Position numbers and translations under genes: made by a program. The notes beneath the pieces were generated by a model. It was not told the origin of the DNA, did no database searches, and saw nothing but the letters and a program-made list of their open reading frames with translations. A stretch of 64,000 nt of DNA from Caballeronia jiangsuensis (lineage in GTDB: Bacteria; Pseudomonadota; Gammaproteobacteria; Burkholderiales; Burkholderiaceae), in assembly GCA_000648925.1 (NCBI GenBank), contig JFHF01000043.1:1-64000 (forward strand), written 5' to 3'. Positions 25,724-34,807 of this stretch are shown here, piece after piece; positions within the stretch are counted from its first letter, which is position 1, and each line of letters opens with the position of its first letter.

Positions 25724-26458
25724 TCAAGCGTCCTGATCGAGTTCGGGATAGTGCCTGAAAATGCCCGACTCGTTGAACGGGATGCGCCGTTCCGAATCGA
25801 CATAAGCCGCGATGTTCGGCCTTTTCAGCACCGCGTCGTGGATCGCCGCGACGCGCGGATACTGTGCGCCGAACTTCTTCATCGCGCGCGGAAAGGCGTA
25901 ATGCAGGCCGTCGACGATCTGGAAGATCGAAAGATCGACGTAAGTCGCCGCATCGCCGATCATCTGCGTGTCGCCGTGCGGATTCTGCTTCAGCACGCGC
26001 TCGAAATACTTCATGAACTTGGGCACGCGCTTGTCGAGAAAATTCTGCGTGCGGATCTTGGCCGCGTCCTTCTGATCCTCGTAGTAGAGATCGGTCGCGA
26101 GCGGATGATGCGTGTCGTGCACTTCCATGACGAAATCGGCGATCGTCAGTTGCAGGCCATGCGCGACGTAGCGCAGGCCCTCATCCTTCGGCGCGAGTTT
26201 CAGCTTCGGGCCGAGATACAGCAGGATATTCGCGACGTGCGGCACGATCAGTTCGCCGTCTTTGAGAAACGGCGGGGCGAAAGGGATGTGCGGCTCGGTC
26301 TTGCTGTTCAGGACTTTCATCATCGCGTCGGTGCCGTAGCCGTGCGCTTTCGATTCGCGGGCGACATCGATGTATTGCGCGCCGGCATCTTCCAGCGCGA
26401 GCCGGACGAACTCGCCGCGGCCCTGCAATCCGTCCCAGTAATGGAGTTCGTAAGCCAT
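25724..26458 (-). CDS. Glutathione S-transferase family protein
   Basis: A 244-residue GST. The N-terminal thioredoxin-like domain begins MAYELHYWDGLQGRGEFVRLALEDAG, with the alpha/sigma/mu-like pattern in which Tyr7 or nearby residues activate glutathione; IVPHVANILLYLG follows, then the helical C-terminal domain with TIADF and DLSIFQIVDGL. The substrate is unknown. The ATG at 26458 is the family start. It is divergent from the PLP-enzyme gene at 26651 and precedes dkgB, perhaps as a detoxification pair. Confidence 0.88.
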   Translation of the reverse strand: MAYELHYWDGLQGRGEFVRLALEDAGAQYIDVARESKAHGYGTDAMMKVLNSKTEPHIPFAPPFLKDGELIVPHVANILLYLGPKLKLAPKDEGLRYVAHGLQLTIADFVMEVHDTHHPLATDLYYEDQKDAAKIRTQNFLDKRVPKFMKYFERVLKQNPHGDTQMIGDAATYVDLSIFQIVDGLHYAFPRAMKKFGAQYPRVAAIHDAVLKRPNIAAYVDSERRIPFNESGIFRHYPELDQDA

Positions 26459-26650
26459 GAGAAAAGGCTCCTCGTCGAGGCGTGCCGCATCCGCGGCGAC
26501 GGTTGAGTGTGCGCGTTTTCCGGCGTGCGGCGAAACGCGCGTGCGAAATGGCGAGCGAGCAACACGCGTTCCCGTTTCGCGGCGACGCCATGAATTCGCG
26601 CGGATCGTGCCAAAATCGTTGTTTTGTGTTTTCGACGCAGCGGAGAAGGG

Positions 26651-27892
26651 ATGGACAAGCAAGGCTTCACCACAGGCATCGTCCACGGCGACAGAAACGT
26701 GGGCGTGGAACATGGCGGCGTGCATCAGGCGATCCACACATCGGTTCAGTACGGATTCGAGCGCGTGGAGGATCTGATCGGCGTCTTTCAGGGCGCGAAA
26801 AAAGGCGGCTTCAACTACGCGCGTCAGGGCACGCCGACGACGGCCGCGCTCGAACGCAAGATCACGAACCTCGAAGAGGGCGTCGGGTCGATCTGCTTCA
26901 GCACGGGCATGGCGGCGCTGACGGCAGTGTTCCTCACGCTGTTGCGCGCGGGCGATCATGTCGTGTCGAGCCGCTACGTGTTCGGCAACACCAACAGCCT
27001 CTTCGGCACGCTGCGAACGCTCGGCATCGACGTGACCATGGTCGATTCGACATCGGCCGCGAACATCGCGAGCGCGATCCGGCCGAACACGCGCATGGTG
27101 TTCGTCGAAACCATCGCGAATCCGGGCACGCAGATTCCCGACCTCGCGGGCATCGGCGAACTGTGCCGCGAGCGTGGGCTGGCGTATGTCGTCGACAATA
27201 CGATCACGTCGCCCGCGCTGTTCCGGCCGAAGGCGGTCGGTGCGAGTCTCGTCGTCAATTCGCTGACGAAGACCATCGCCGGACATGGCGCGGCGCTCGG
27301 TGGCGCGGTGACGGACACGGGCCTCTTCGACTGGAGCCAGTACCCGAATATCGCCGATGACTACCGCCGCTCGCCGTCGAAGGAGCAAGGGCTTCTGCAG
27401 ATCCGCAAGAAGGGGCTGCGCGACATGGGCGCGTCGCTGTCGTCGGAGCAGGCGCATTCGATCGCGATGGGCGCGGAAACGCTCGCATTGCGCGTCGCGA
27501 AGTGCAGCGAGAATGCGCTCGCGCTCGCGCAGTTTCTGGAGCAGCACGAGGCTATCGGGCGTGTGTTCTATCCGGGGCTGAAGAGTCATCCGCAATACGA
27601 CATCGCGCAGGCGCTGTTCAAGGGCGCGTCGTGGCTGCTGTCGTTCGAGTTGCGCGATGCCGGTCGCATGATCGACGTCGTCAACGCGCTGCAATTGCCG
27701 ATCAAGGCGACGGGACTGGGCGACACACGCACGCTGATCATTCCCGTCGCGCCGACGATCTTCTACGAAGCCGGCCCCGAAGTGCGCAAGTCGATGGGCA
27801 TTTCGGACGGCATGCTGCGCTTGTCCGCGGGCATCGAGGATATCGACGATCTCATCGCCGATTTCGATCAGGCGCTGAAGCTCGCGGTGTGA
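26651..27892 (+). CDS. Cys/Met-metabolism PLP-dependent enzyme (cystathionine gamma-synthase family)
   Basis: A 413-residue fold-type I PLP enzyme. Visible features are YARQGTPTTAALERKI, the cofactor-stacking STGMAALTAV, DNTITSPALFRP with the PLP aspartate, and the Schiff-base lysine K207 in SLTKTIAGHG. The exact reaction (gamma-synthase, gamma-lyase or O-acyl-homoserine sulfhydrylase) cannot be decided from sequence. The ATG at 26651 follows GCGGAGAAGGG. It converges with the soeC-like gene, only 13 bp apart; a link to sulfite chemistry next door is possible but not shown. Confidence 0.88.
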   Translation: MDKQGFTTGIVHGDRNVGVEHGGVHQAIHTSVQYGFERVEDLIGVFQGAKKGGFNYARQGTPTTAALERKITNLEEGVGSICFSTGMAALTAVFLTLLRAGDHVVSSRYVFGNTNSLFGTLRTLGIDVTMVDSTSAANIASAIRPNTRMVFVETIANPGTQIPDLAGIGELCRERGLAYVVDNTITSPALFRPKAVGASLVVNSLTKTIAGHGAALGGAVTDTGLFDWSQYPNIADDYRRSPSKEQGLLQIRKKGLRDMGASLSSEQAHSIAMGAETLALRVAKCSENALALAQFLEQHEAIGRVFYPGLKSHPQYDIAQALFKGASWLLSFELRDAGRMIDVVNALQLPIKATGLGDTRTLIIPVAPTIFYEAGPEVRKSMGISDGMLRLSAGIEDIDDLIADFDQALKLAV

Positions 27893-27905
27893 ACGACAAC
27901 GCGAA

Positions 27906-28844
27906 TCACGAAGCGCGCGCGTAGTAAATGTTCTGCGGATGCCGCGCTTCGGCAAAGAAGAACCATCGCTCGGCGACGAGTCCCAGATACTGCGTGACGA
28001 ACGCCAGACCGAACAGCGCCACGGACTGCGCGCCGATGCCGATCAGCATCAGCAGGAACGGCACGCCGAACGCGCCGACGAGAAACGTCCACTTGATGCG
28101 CTTGATCGCTTCGGCCGATCGTCCGTGAAAGAACTCGCGCAGATTGAACGCGCCCGCCGTGAAGCCGCGCGATTTCTGCACGACGTTCGGTCCTTTGATG
28201 CCCGTCGCGCTTTGCACAGTCGACTTCGGCCGCAAGCGGGCATTGCGCCTGAGCGAGGCGACGCGCGTCGCGCAGCCCGCGAGGGTCAACGTGCACGCGC
28301 AAGCCGCGAGACCCGCCGCCGACGACGGCGCGAGCCAAGCGGCGCATGCGGTCGCGAGCGTGAAGCCGGACGCGCAGCCGAGCAGCACGAAGTTGACCAT
28401 CGTGAGCGGCGTCGCCCATTCCTGCAGGAAGCGCAGGCACGCGTAGATCATCGCGGTGCAGACGAAGAGCGCCGCCGACGCAATCACGCCGATCACGCCG
28501 ATGACGAGCGACCAGGGCGTGCCGAACCAATGCGCGACGCCGTACAGCGCATCGCACGCGAGAAACGCAGGCAGGCACAGGCATTCGCGCGAGAGCCACG
28601 ACGTGCGCCACATCGCGATTGCACGCCAGGCGCGCTCCGGATGCCCGAGATGAAAGAACGATGCGAGCAGCCCGAGCGCTCCAAGCACGACCGACAACGC
28701 CGCGCCGACGATGAAGAACATCTGCGAAGGCGCGCCGGTCAAGCCGAGCTTCGCAAACAGTTCGACGCCGACGAGCGCGATCAGCAAGCCTTGCGCGGCG
28801 CCGCTCAATGTCGTGAGAAACACGACGGAAAACGCGGGTTTCAT
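27906..28844 (-). CDS. soeC: Membrane anchor subunit of a DmsC-type molybdoenzyme, probable SoeC
   Basis: A 312-residue integral membrane protein with about eight hydrophobic segments, of the DmsC/NrfD-like anchor type: ASFFHLGHPERAWRA early on and TMVNFVLLGCASGF in the middle are typical. It would pass electrons between the quinone pool and the iron-sulfur subunit. The gene follows soeB by 20 bp. The Soe name depends on the catalytic subunit having no export signal; a DMSO-reductase-like role is the alternative. The ATG at 28844 gives MKPAFSVVFLTTLSG. Confidence 0.78.
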   Translation of the reverse strand: MKPAFSVVFLTTLSGAAQGLLIALVGVELFAKLGLTGAPSQMFFIVGAALSVVLGALGLLASFFHLGHPERAWRAIAMWRTSWLSRECLCLPAFLACDALYGVAHWFGTPWSLVIGVIGVIASAALFVCTAMIYACLRFLQEWATPLTMVNFVLLGCASGFTLATACAAWLAPSSAAGLAACACTLTLAGCATRVASLRRNARLRPKSTVQSATGIKGPNVVQKSRGFTAGAFNLREFFHGRSAEAIKRIKWTFLVGAFGVPFLLMLIGIGAQSVALFGLAFVTQYLGLVAERWFFFAEARHPQNIYYARAS

Positions 28845-28864
28845 GGTTGAGCTCCGATGAAAAG

Positions 28865-29584
28865 TCAGACGCGCACGGCCATCGCCGCGAGATTCAGGTC
28901 GCCGTGTGTTTCGGGCGCGGCTTCGTCGGCAGAATGACAGCCGCACGAGCCGCCGCTGCCGCACGCGTTCACCGGACGCCGCGGCAAATAATGATTCGCG
29001 GGCTTCGTCTCCCATTCGGGCATCAACTGATAGCCGCCGCGTTCCTCGATCGCTTTCGACACCACCGACTCCGGATCGTGGATATCGCCGAAGAGACGCG
29101 CCGACGTCGGACAGGCGAGCACACATGCGGGCTTGCGATCGCGCTCGGGCAGCGCCTCGTTGTAGATGCGATCCGCGCACAGCGTGCACTTCGTCATCTC
29201 CTTGCGTTCTTCGTCGAGCTCGCGCGCGCCGTATGGACACGCCCACGCGCAGTACTTGCAGCCGATGCACTTGTCGAAGTCCACGAGCACGAGTCCGTCT
29301 TCCTTGCGCTTGTAGCTCGCGCCGGTCGGACAGACGGGCACGCACGGCGGGTCCTCGCAGTGCAGACAGGACTTCGGAAAGTGGATCGTGTCGGCAAGCG
29401 GAAACTCACCGGCTTCATAGGTCTGCACGCGGTTGAAGAAGGTGCCGGACGGATCGGCGTCGTAAGGGCGCTGATCCGCGAGGCTGCCCGCTTCGCCGGA
29501 CGTGTTCCATTCCTTGCAGCTCGTCACGCACGCGTGACATCCGACGCAGACGTTCAGGTCGATCACGAGGGCCATTTGAGTCAT
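28865..29584 (-). CDS. soeB: 4Fe-4S ferredoxin-type subunit, probable SoeB
   Basis: A 239-residue electron-transfer subunit with four Cys clusters for four [4Fe-4S] centres: CVGCHACVTSC; CLHCEDPPCVPVC; CIGCKYCAWAC; and CTLC with CVLAC. It resembles DmsB/PsrB/SoeB subunits. It has an extra C-terminal motif, ACGSGGSCGCHS, with three cysteines and a histidine not needed for the four clusters. The ATG at 29584 follows GAAGGAGACCATC; the gene starts 11 bp after soeA on the same strand. Confidence 0.85.
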   Translation of the reverse strand: MTQMALVIDLNVCVGCHACVTSCKEWNTSGEAGSLADQRPYDADPSGTFFNRVQTYEAGEFPLADTIHFPKSCLHCEDPPCVPVCPTGASYKRKEDGLVLVDFDKCIGCKYCAWACPYGARELDEERKEMTKCTLCADRIYNEALPERDRKPACVLACPTSARLFGDIHDPESVVSKAIEERGGYQLMPEWETKPANHYLPRRPVNACGSGGSCGCHSADEAAPETHGDLNLAAMAVRV

Positions 29585-29595
29585 GATGGTCTCCT

Positions 29596-32526
29596 TCAGT
29601 TGCCTGGGTTTCGCTTGATGACGTTGCGCAAACGCGCCGCGAACTCGCCGCGCCCGGCGAAGTACGTCTGCACGACGCGCTGGATCGGACCCGGCATGCC
29701 GGGCGATGGGCGCATCGGCGCGAATTGCGGCAGCGTGTGGCTCGCATCGGCTTCGGCTGGATAGACGCGCACGCGCACGTCGTACCACGCCGCCTGACCG
29801 GTGATAGGGTCCGAGTTGGAGAAGCGCGTGCCTTCGTTTCCGGACGCCGGAAGCTCATCGGTGATGAGGTGATTGAGCAGGAAGCCGCGTTGCGATTCGT
29901 TGGCGTCGGGACCGAGACTCCACGCGCCCGACGCCTTGCCGATCGCGTTCCATGTCCACACCGTGCCCGGCTCGACCGCCTCGCTGTAACGCGCCATGCA
30001 GCGCACCTTGCCCCATTGCGATTCGACGTAGATCCAGCCGCCATCCTCGATGCCGTTCGCCTTCGCCATGAGCGGATTCATGTACAGCAGGTTCTCGCCG
30101 TGAATCTGCCGCAGCCACGCGTTCTGCGAGTCCCACGAGTGATACATCGCCATCGGGCGCTGCGTGACGGCCGCGAGCGGGTACGTCTTGAGGTCGGTCG
30201 TATCGAGTTCGAGCGGCGCGTACCAGAACGGCAGCGGATCGAAATACTGCTCGATGCGCGCGCGCAGATGCTCGGGCGGCTGTCGGCCTTTCGTGCGCCC
30301 TTGCGCGGCGAGGCGGAACTTCTGCATCACGTCGGAATAGAGCTGGATCAGGATCGGCTCGCTGAATTTGCGAAAACCCTTGTCGACGGCGAACTGCAGA
30401 TAAGGCCCGTTGCAGTTGCGCATGTATTGCAGCGACTCGGGCAAGGTGTAGTGGTAGACGCAATCGTGCTTTGCGTACTCTTCCCACTGGTTCGGATTCG
30501 GCTCGCCGACGAGCGCGTCCTTGCCATCCTTGCCGCGCCAGCCGATCAGAAAGCCCACGCCCGATCCCGGCGCCGTCTGATGATTGATGATGAAGTCCGG
30601 ATAGTCGCGATACTTGCGCGTGCCTTCGGGCGTCGTGAAGGCGGGCAGCTTCAGGCGGCTGCCGAGTTCGACCAGCACTTCCTGAAACGGCCTGCATTCG
30701 CCCGTGCGCGGCACGACCGGCACGCGCACCGAATCGACGGGACCGTCGAACTCGGAGATCGGGCGATCGAGCATCGACATCGCATCATGACGTTCCAGGT
30801 AAGTCGTGTCGGGCAGGATGAGATCGGCGAACGCGGTCATCTCCGACTGGAACGCATCGCACACGACGATGAACGGAATTTTGTACTCACCGTTATCGTT
30901 TCTGTCGGCGAGCATCTTGCGCACTTCCATCGTATTCATCGACGAGTTCCATGCCATGTTGGCCATGAAGATCATCAACGTGTCGATGGGATACGGATCG
31001 CCGCGCCACGCGTTCGTGATGACGCTGTGCATCACGCCGTGCACCGCGAGCGGATAGTCCCACGAGAACGCCTTGTCGATGCGCACAGGCGTGCCGTCGT
31101 CGTGAATGAAGAGGTCTTCGGGCGCGGCGGGCCAGCCGAGCGGGCCGCTCGCGAGCGGCGTGTTCGGCTTGACCTGATCAGGATGATTCGGCGGTTTGGC
31201 GGACGGCGGCACCGCGCGCGGAAACGGCGACTTGTGACGGAAGCCGCCCGGCCGGTCGATCGTGCCGAGCAGCGACATCAGCACCGCGAGCGCGCGGATC
31301 GACTGGAAGCCGTTCGAGTGTGCGGCGAGCCCGCGCATCGCGTGAAAGGCGATGGGATTGCCCGTCACAGTAGCGTGCTTTTTGCCCCAACAGTCGGTCC
31401 ATTCGATCGGCAGCGTGATCTTGTGATCGCGGCCCACCTGCATCATTTCGGCGGCGAGACGTTTGATGGTCGCGGCGGGAATGCCGGTGATGTCGGCGGC
31501 CCACTCGGGCGTGCACGACGCCACCTGCTCGCGCAACAGCGCGAAGGAGGGCGCGACGGGCGTGCCGTCTTCGAGCGTATAGCGGCCATCGAGCGCGGGC
31601 TCGGCGTCATCGGCATGATGCGCGACCGCGCGATTCGTCTTCGTATCCCACCAGAGATGATTTTGCGGGAAGAGCGCATTCGACTCGGGCGTCTCGCCGT
31701 CCTTCACGAAAAGCCCGAAGGTATCGCTCGCTTCGTTCATGTCGAGCAGTTCGGCCGCGTTCGTGTAACGCGTGACGAACTCGTGATCCCAGGCATCGGC
31801 GGCGATCAGCTCGTGGATCAGCGCCATGAAGAGCGCGCCGTCGGTGCCGGGGCGGATCGGCACCCATTCGTCGGCGATGGCAGCGTAGCCCGTGCGGATC
31901 GGATTGATCGCGATGAAGCGTCCGCCCGCGCGCTTGAACTTCGAAAGGGCGATCTTGAGCGGATTCGAATGATGATCTTCCGCCGTGCCGATCATGAAGA
32001 AGAGCTTCGCGCTATCGAGATCGGGGCCGCCGAATTCCCAGAACGAGCCGCCGATCGTGTAGATCATCCCGGCTGCCATGTTGGCCGAGCAGAAGCCGCC
32101 GTGCGCCGCGTAGTTGGGCGTGCCGAAGTTCTTCGCGAAGAGGCCGGTCAACGCCTGCATCTGATCGCGGCCCGTGAAGAGCGCGAACTTCTTCGGATCG
32201 GTGGCGCGCAGATGCGAGAGACGTTTTTCGAGCGTGTCGAGCGCGACCTCCCATGAGACCGGCTCGAACTGCGCTTCGCCGCGCAGTGCGCCGGGTTTTC
32301 GCATCAGCGGCTGCGTGAGGCGCGCGGGCGAGTACTGCTTCATGATGCCCGACGCGCCTTTCGCGCAGATCACGCCTTGATTGAGCGGGTGGTTCGGATT
32401 GCCGTCGATGTACCGGACTTCGCCGTCGCGCAGATGCACGCGGATGCCGCAGCGGCACGCGCACATGTAGCACGTCGTCGTCTTGACATCGAGCTTTTCG
32501 TTCTGGGTACGAGCGCCGTGTTCCAT
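29596..32526 (-). CDS. soeA: Molybdopterin oxidoreductase catalytic subunit, probable sulfite dehydrogenase SoeA
   Basis: A 976-residue molybdo-bis-MGD enzyme of the DMSO reductase superfamily. The N terminus has a [4Fe-4S] ligand set C19-x2-C22-x3-C26 and C54. Molybdopterin-binding segments include GGFCSANMAAG, FMIGTAEDHHSNPLK and, near the C terminus, GQAAWYDVRV. There is no twin-arginine signal: the protein runs straight into the Fe-S motif, so the enzyme should face the cytoplasm, as SoeABC does and DmsABC does not. With a YeiH-type transporter and LysR gene next door, sulfite to sulfate oxidation is my best reading. The ATG follows GGAGGAGCACTC. No dedicated chaperone gene is nearby. Confidence 0.8.
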   Translation of the reverse strand: MEHGARTQNEKLDVKTTTCYMCACRCGIRVHLRDGEVRYIDGNPNHPLNQGVICAKGASGIMKQYSPARLTQPLMRKPGALRGEAQFEPVSWEVALDTLEKRLSHLRATDPKKFALFTGRDQMQALTGLFAKNFGTPNYAAHGGFCSANMAAGMIYTIGGSFWEFGGPDLDSAKLFFMIGTAEDHHSNPLKIALSKFKRAGGRFIAINPIRTGYAAIADEWVPIRPGTDGALFMALIHELIAADAWDHEFVTRYTNAAELLDMNEASDTFGLFVKDGETPESNALFPQNHLWWDTKTNRAVAHHADDAEPALDGRYTLEDGTPVAPSFALLREQVASCTPEWAADITGIPAATIKRLAAEMMQVGRDHKITLPIEWTDCWGKKHATVTGNPIAFHAMRGLAAHSNGFQSIRALAVLMSLLGTIDRPGGFRHKSPFPRAVPPSAKPPNHPDQVKPNTPLASGPLGWPAAPEDLFIHDDGTPVRIDKAFSWDYPLAVHGVMHSVITNAWRGDPYPIDTLMIFMANMAWNSSMNTMEVRKMLADRNDNGEYKIPFIVVCDAFQSEMTAFADLILPDTTYLERHDAMSMLDRPISEFDGPVDSVRVPVVPRTGECRPFQEVLVELGSRLKLPAFTTPEGTRKYRDYPDFIINHQTAPGSGVGFLIGWRGKDGKDALVGEPNPNQWEEYAKHDCVYHYTLPESLQYMRNCNGPYLQFAVDKGFRKFSEPILIQLYSDVMQKFRLAAQGRTKGRQPPEHLRARIEQYFDPLPFWYAPLELDTTDLKTYPLAAVTQRPMAMYHSWDSQNAWLRQIHGENLLYMNPLMAKANGIEDGGWIYVESQWGKVRCMARYSEAVEPGTVWTWNAIGKASGAWSLGPDANESQRGFLLNHLITDELPASGNEGTRFSNSDPITGQAAWYDVRVRVYPAEADASHTLPQFAPMRPSPGMPGPIQRVVQTYFAGRGEFAARLRNVIKRNPGN

Positions 32527-32592
32527 GAGTGCTCCTCCAAAAGCGTTTCGCGCGAGGGGGACACTCGCGCGATGGGTACTTCAGTGCATCGA

Positions 32593-33666
32593 TCAGCCGA
32601 ACAGCTTTTCGACGCCGAGCGTGATCGCGAGACCGCCGCCGACGAGCCACGCATACAGGATCGCGCCGGTGGCGAGGGCACGCGGGCCGGCCTGGCGGAT
32701 CTGCGCGATGCGCGTTTCCATGCCGAGCGCGGTCATGGCCATCGTGAGGGCGAAGGTGTCGAGCGTGTTGATCGTGCTCGTCGCGACATCGGGCAGCACG
32801 TGCAGCGAGTTCACGACGACGAGCGCGAGAAAGCCGAGCGCGAACCAGGGCACCGCGATCTTGCCTTTGCCTTGCGCCGAACCGTCCGCCGATGCGGCAC
32901 GCGAGCGGCTGATCCAGAAGCCGATCACGAGCAGCACGGGAACCAGCAGCATCACGCGCGTCATCTTGACGATGGTCGCGATGTGCGTCGCTTCCGGGCT
33001 CACGTTGCTCGCCGCGCCGACCACCTGCGCCACTTCGTGGATCGTGCCGCCGAAGAACAGGCCCGCGCCGAGCGTATCGAGATGCAGCCAGCCGGCGTTG
33101 AGCGCGAGCGGGTAGAGGAACATCGAGAGCGTGCCGAACAAGACGACGCTGCCGACGGCCATCGCGCTCTTGTGCGGTTTCGATTGCAGGGTCGATTCGA
33201 ACGCGAGCACCGCCGCCGCGCCGCAGATCGCGCTGCCGGCTGCCGTGAGGAGCGCGGTGTCGCGATCGAGCTTCATCAGCTTCATGCCGGCCCACGTGCC
33301 GATCACGAGCGTGCTGACGACGACCAGCACCGACACCGTGAAGCCCGACACGCCGACTTGCGCGATTTCCTGAAGACTCACGCGCAGCCCGAAAAACGCG
33401 ACCGCGATGCGCAGCAGCTTGCGCGCGGAGAAGTTGACGCCTGCCGCCCAGCTATCGGGCATACCGTGCCGCAACGCGTTACCGTAGATGCCACCCGCGA
33501 CGATGCCGACGATCAGCGGGCTGATCCCGAGACCCGCGACAGCGGGGATGCTGGCGAGGCGCGTGACGGCGGCCGCGAACAACGCGACGAACAGGATGCC
33601 GTTGAGCTGCCCCCGTGTGGAAGACGCGGCTGGCGCGAGAGTGTGTGCGGACTGAACCGTGGACAT
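32593..33666 (-). CDS. YeiH-family putative sulfate/sulfite exporter
   Basis: A 357-residue polytopic membrane protein of the UPF0324/YeiH family: about ten hydrophobic segments, with the conserved GSAICGAAAVLA and FGGTIHEVAQVVGA motifs. These proteins are annotated as putative sulfate exporters on genomic context. Here it lies 67 bp upstream of soeA on the same strand and is divergent from a LysR gene, which makes a joint role in removing sulfite or its product likely. Transport direction is inference. Confidence 0.82.
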   Translation of the reverse strand: MSTVQSAHTLAPAASSTRGQLNGILFVALFAAAVTRLASIPAVAGLGISPLIVGIVAGGIYGNALRHGMPDSWAAGVNFSARKLLRIAVAFFGLRVSLQEIAQVGVSGFTVSVLVVVSTLVIGTWAGMKLMKLDRDTALLTAAGSAICGAAAVLAFESTLQSKPHKSAMAVGSVVLFGTLSMFLYPLALNAGWLHLDTLGAGLFFGGTIHEVAQVVGAASNVSPEATHIATIVKMTRVMLLVPVLLVIGFWISRSRAASADGSAQGKGKIAVPWFALGFLALVVVNSLHVLPDVATSTINTLDTFALTMAMTALGMETRIAQIRQAGPRALATGAILYAWLVGGGLAITLGVEKLFG

Positions 33667-33782
33667 GGATGAACCCGTTTTTAGATTGGATGACTCGATG
33701 GGCTAATCCTATTCCCGATATATAAATATGAAAAATCGTGATTTAGAATGACAAGTATCGGACAAGCTGATATTTACGGAAG
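33667..33782. promoter_or_regulatory. Divergent AT-rich promoter region (YeiH/LysR)
   Basis: The 116 bp between the divergent starts contains an AT-rich core (about 33718-33752, with TATATAAATATG) that stands out in this GC-rich DNA. It should hold the promoters of both genes and the LysR binding site. I could not single out one operator with confidence. Confidence 0.5.
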
Positions 33783-34673
33783 ATGACCCCGGAACAACTG
33801 ATAACTTTCGCGACGGTCGCGGAGCACGGCAATATCAGCCGCGCGGCGGTGGCGCTGCATCTGTCGCAGCCCGCGGTGTCCGGCCAGTTGCGGCTTCTGC
33901 AGGAGGAATTCGGCGAGCCGCTGTATCAGCGCGACGGCCGCGGCGTGCGTCTGACCGCCGCCGGTGAACAGTTGCTCGGCCACGCGGAGCGCCTGCGCGA
34001 GACGTTCCGCGCGGCGCATGCGCTGCGAGACGCGTTGCGCGGGCTCGAGCGCGGCACGCTGCGCATCGGCGCGAGCACGACGCCCGCGAGCTATCTGCTG
34101 CCGTATCTGATCGCGGCGTTTCACAAGCGCTATCCGGATGTCGTCGTGACGACGATAGACGGCAATACCGCCGATATCGTCGCCGCGCTTGGCTCGCTCG
34201 ATATCGCGCTTGTGGAAGGCTCGCCGGGCCACGATCTGCCGCTCGGCACGACCGTTACGTCGTGGCGCGAGGACGAAATCGTCGCGATTCTGCCGAACGG
34301 CCATCCGCTCGCCGACGGGCGCGAATCCGTCACGCTCGACGAACTGGGCGAGCATCCGCTCGTGCTGCGCGAGCCGGGCTCCGGCGTGCGGCAAGTGATC
34401 GAGCGCGCATTCGCGGACTGCGACGCCCCGATGCGCGTCGCGCTGGAAATCGCGGGCGTCGAGGGCGTGAAGGAGGCGGTACGCGCGGGCATGGGCATCG
34501 GCTTCGTCTCGGCAATGTCGATTCGTCACGAGGACAGCGCGCTGCAACGTGTGCGCATCGCGCCGCAGCCGCTCACGCGGCGCTTTTCCATCCTGCTGCC
34601 GCATGCCGCGACGCCGTCGCGCGTCGCGGCGCGCTTTCTGGAGTTGTGCGACGAGCCGGGTCTGCTCGGCTAG
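33783..34673 (+). CDS. LysR-family regulator of the soe/yeiH locus (CbbR/YeiE-like)
   Basis: A 296-residue LysR regulator beginning MTPEQLITFATVAEHGNISRAAVALHLSQPAVSGQL; the effector domain starts TLRIGASTTPASYLLP, as in the CysB/CbbR/YeiE branch that often binds small anions or phosphorylated metabolites. It is divergent from the YeiH-type transporter gene, the same pairing as yeiE/yeiH in enterobacteria. Control of yeiH and soeABC in response to sulfite is inferred from that arrangement. Confidence 0.85.
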   Translation: MTPEQLITFATVAEHGNISRAAVALHLSQPAVSGQLRLLQEEFGEPLYQRDGRGVRLTAAGEQLLGHAERLRETFRAAHALRDALRGLERGTLRIGASTTPASYLLPYLIAAFHKRYPDVVVTTIDGNTADIVAALGSLDIALVEGSPGHDLPLGTTVTSWREDEIVAILPNGHPLADGRESVTLDELGEHPLVLREPGSGVRQVIERAFADCDAPMRVALEIAGVEGVKEAVRAGMGIGFVSAMSIRHEDSALQRVRIAPQPLTRRFSILLPHAATPSRVAARFLELCDEPGLLG

Positions 34674-34762
34674 GGAATTCCACTATGGCGCGTCGATAGC
34701 GGTCTGACGCACCATTCGTTCTCGACACGGGGCGCTGCGGCGTCCTTTTTGAAAATCGTTTA

Positions 34763-34776
34763 TGGAACCGGTTCCA
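34763..34776. promoter_or_regulatory. PtxS operator in front of kguE
   Basis: TGGAACCGGTTCCA is a perfect 14-bp palindrome 31 bp before the kguE start. It differs by only one base per half from the PtxS site reported in Pseudomonas (TGAAACCGGTTTCA). A PtxS-like repressor is encoded at the end of this gene cluster. Confidence 0.8.
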
Positions 34777-34807
34777 AACTGGTTTTGGCACTGAAACCGA
34801 CAGCGAG

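Noticed and set aside
27906..32526. A DMSO reductase (dmsABC)
   Set aside because: The catalytic subunit lacks the twin-arginine signal of exported DMSO reductases, and a YeiH-type transporter and LysR gene point to sulfite. It cannot be fully excluded.
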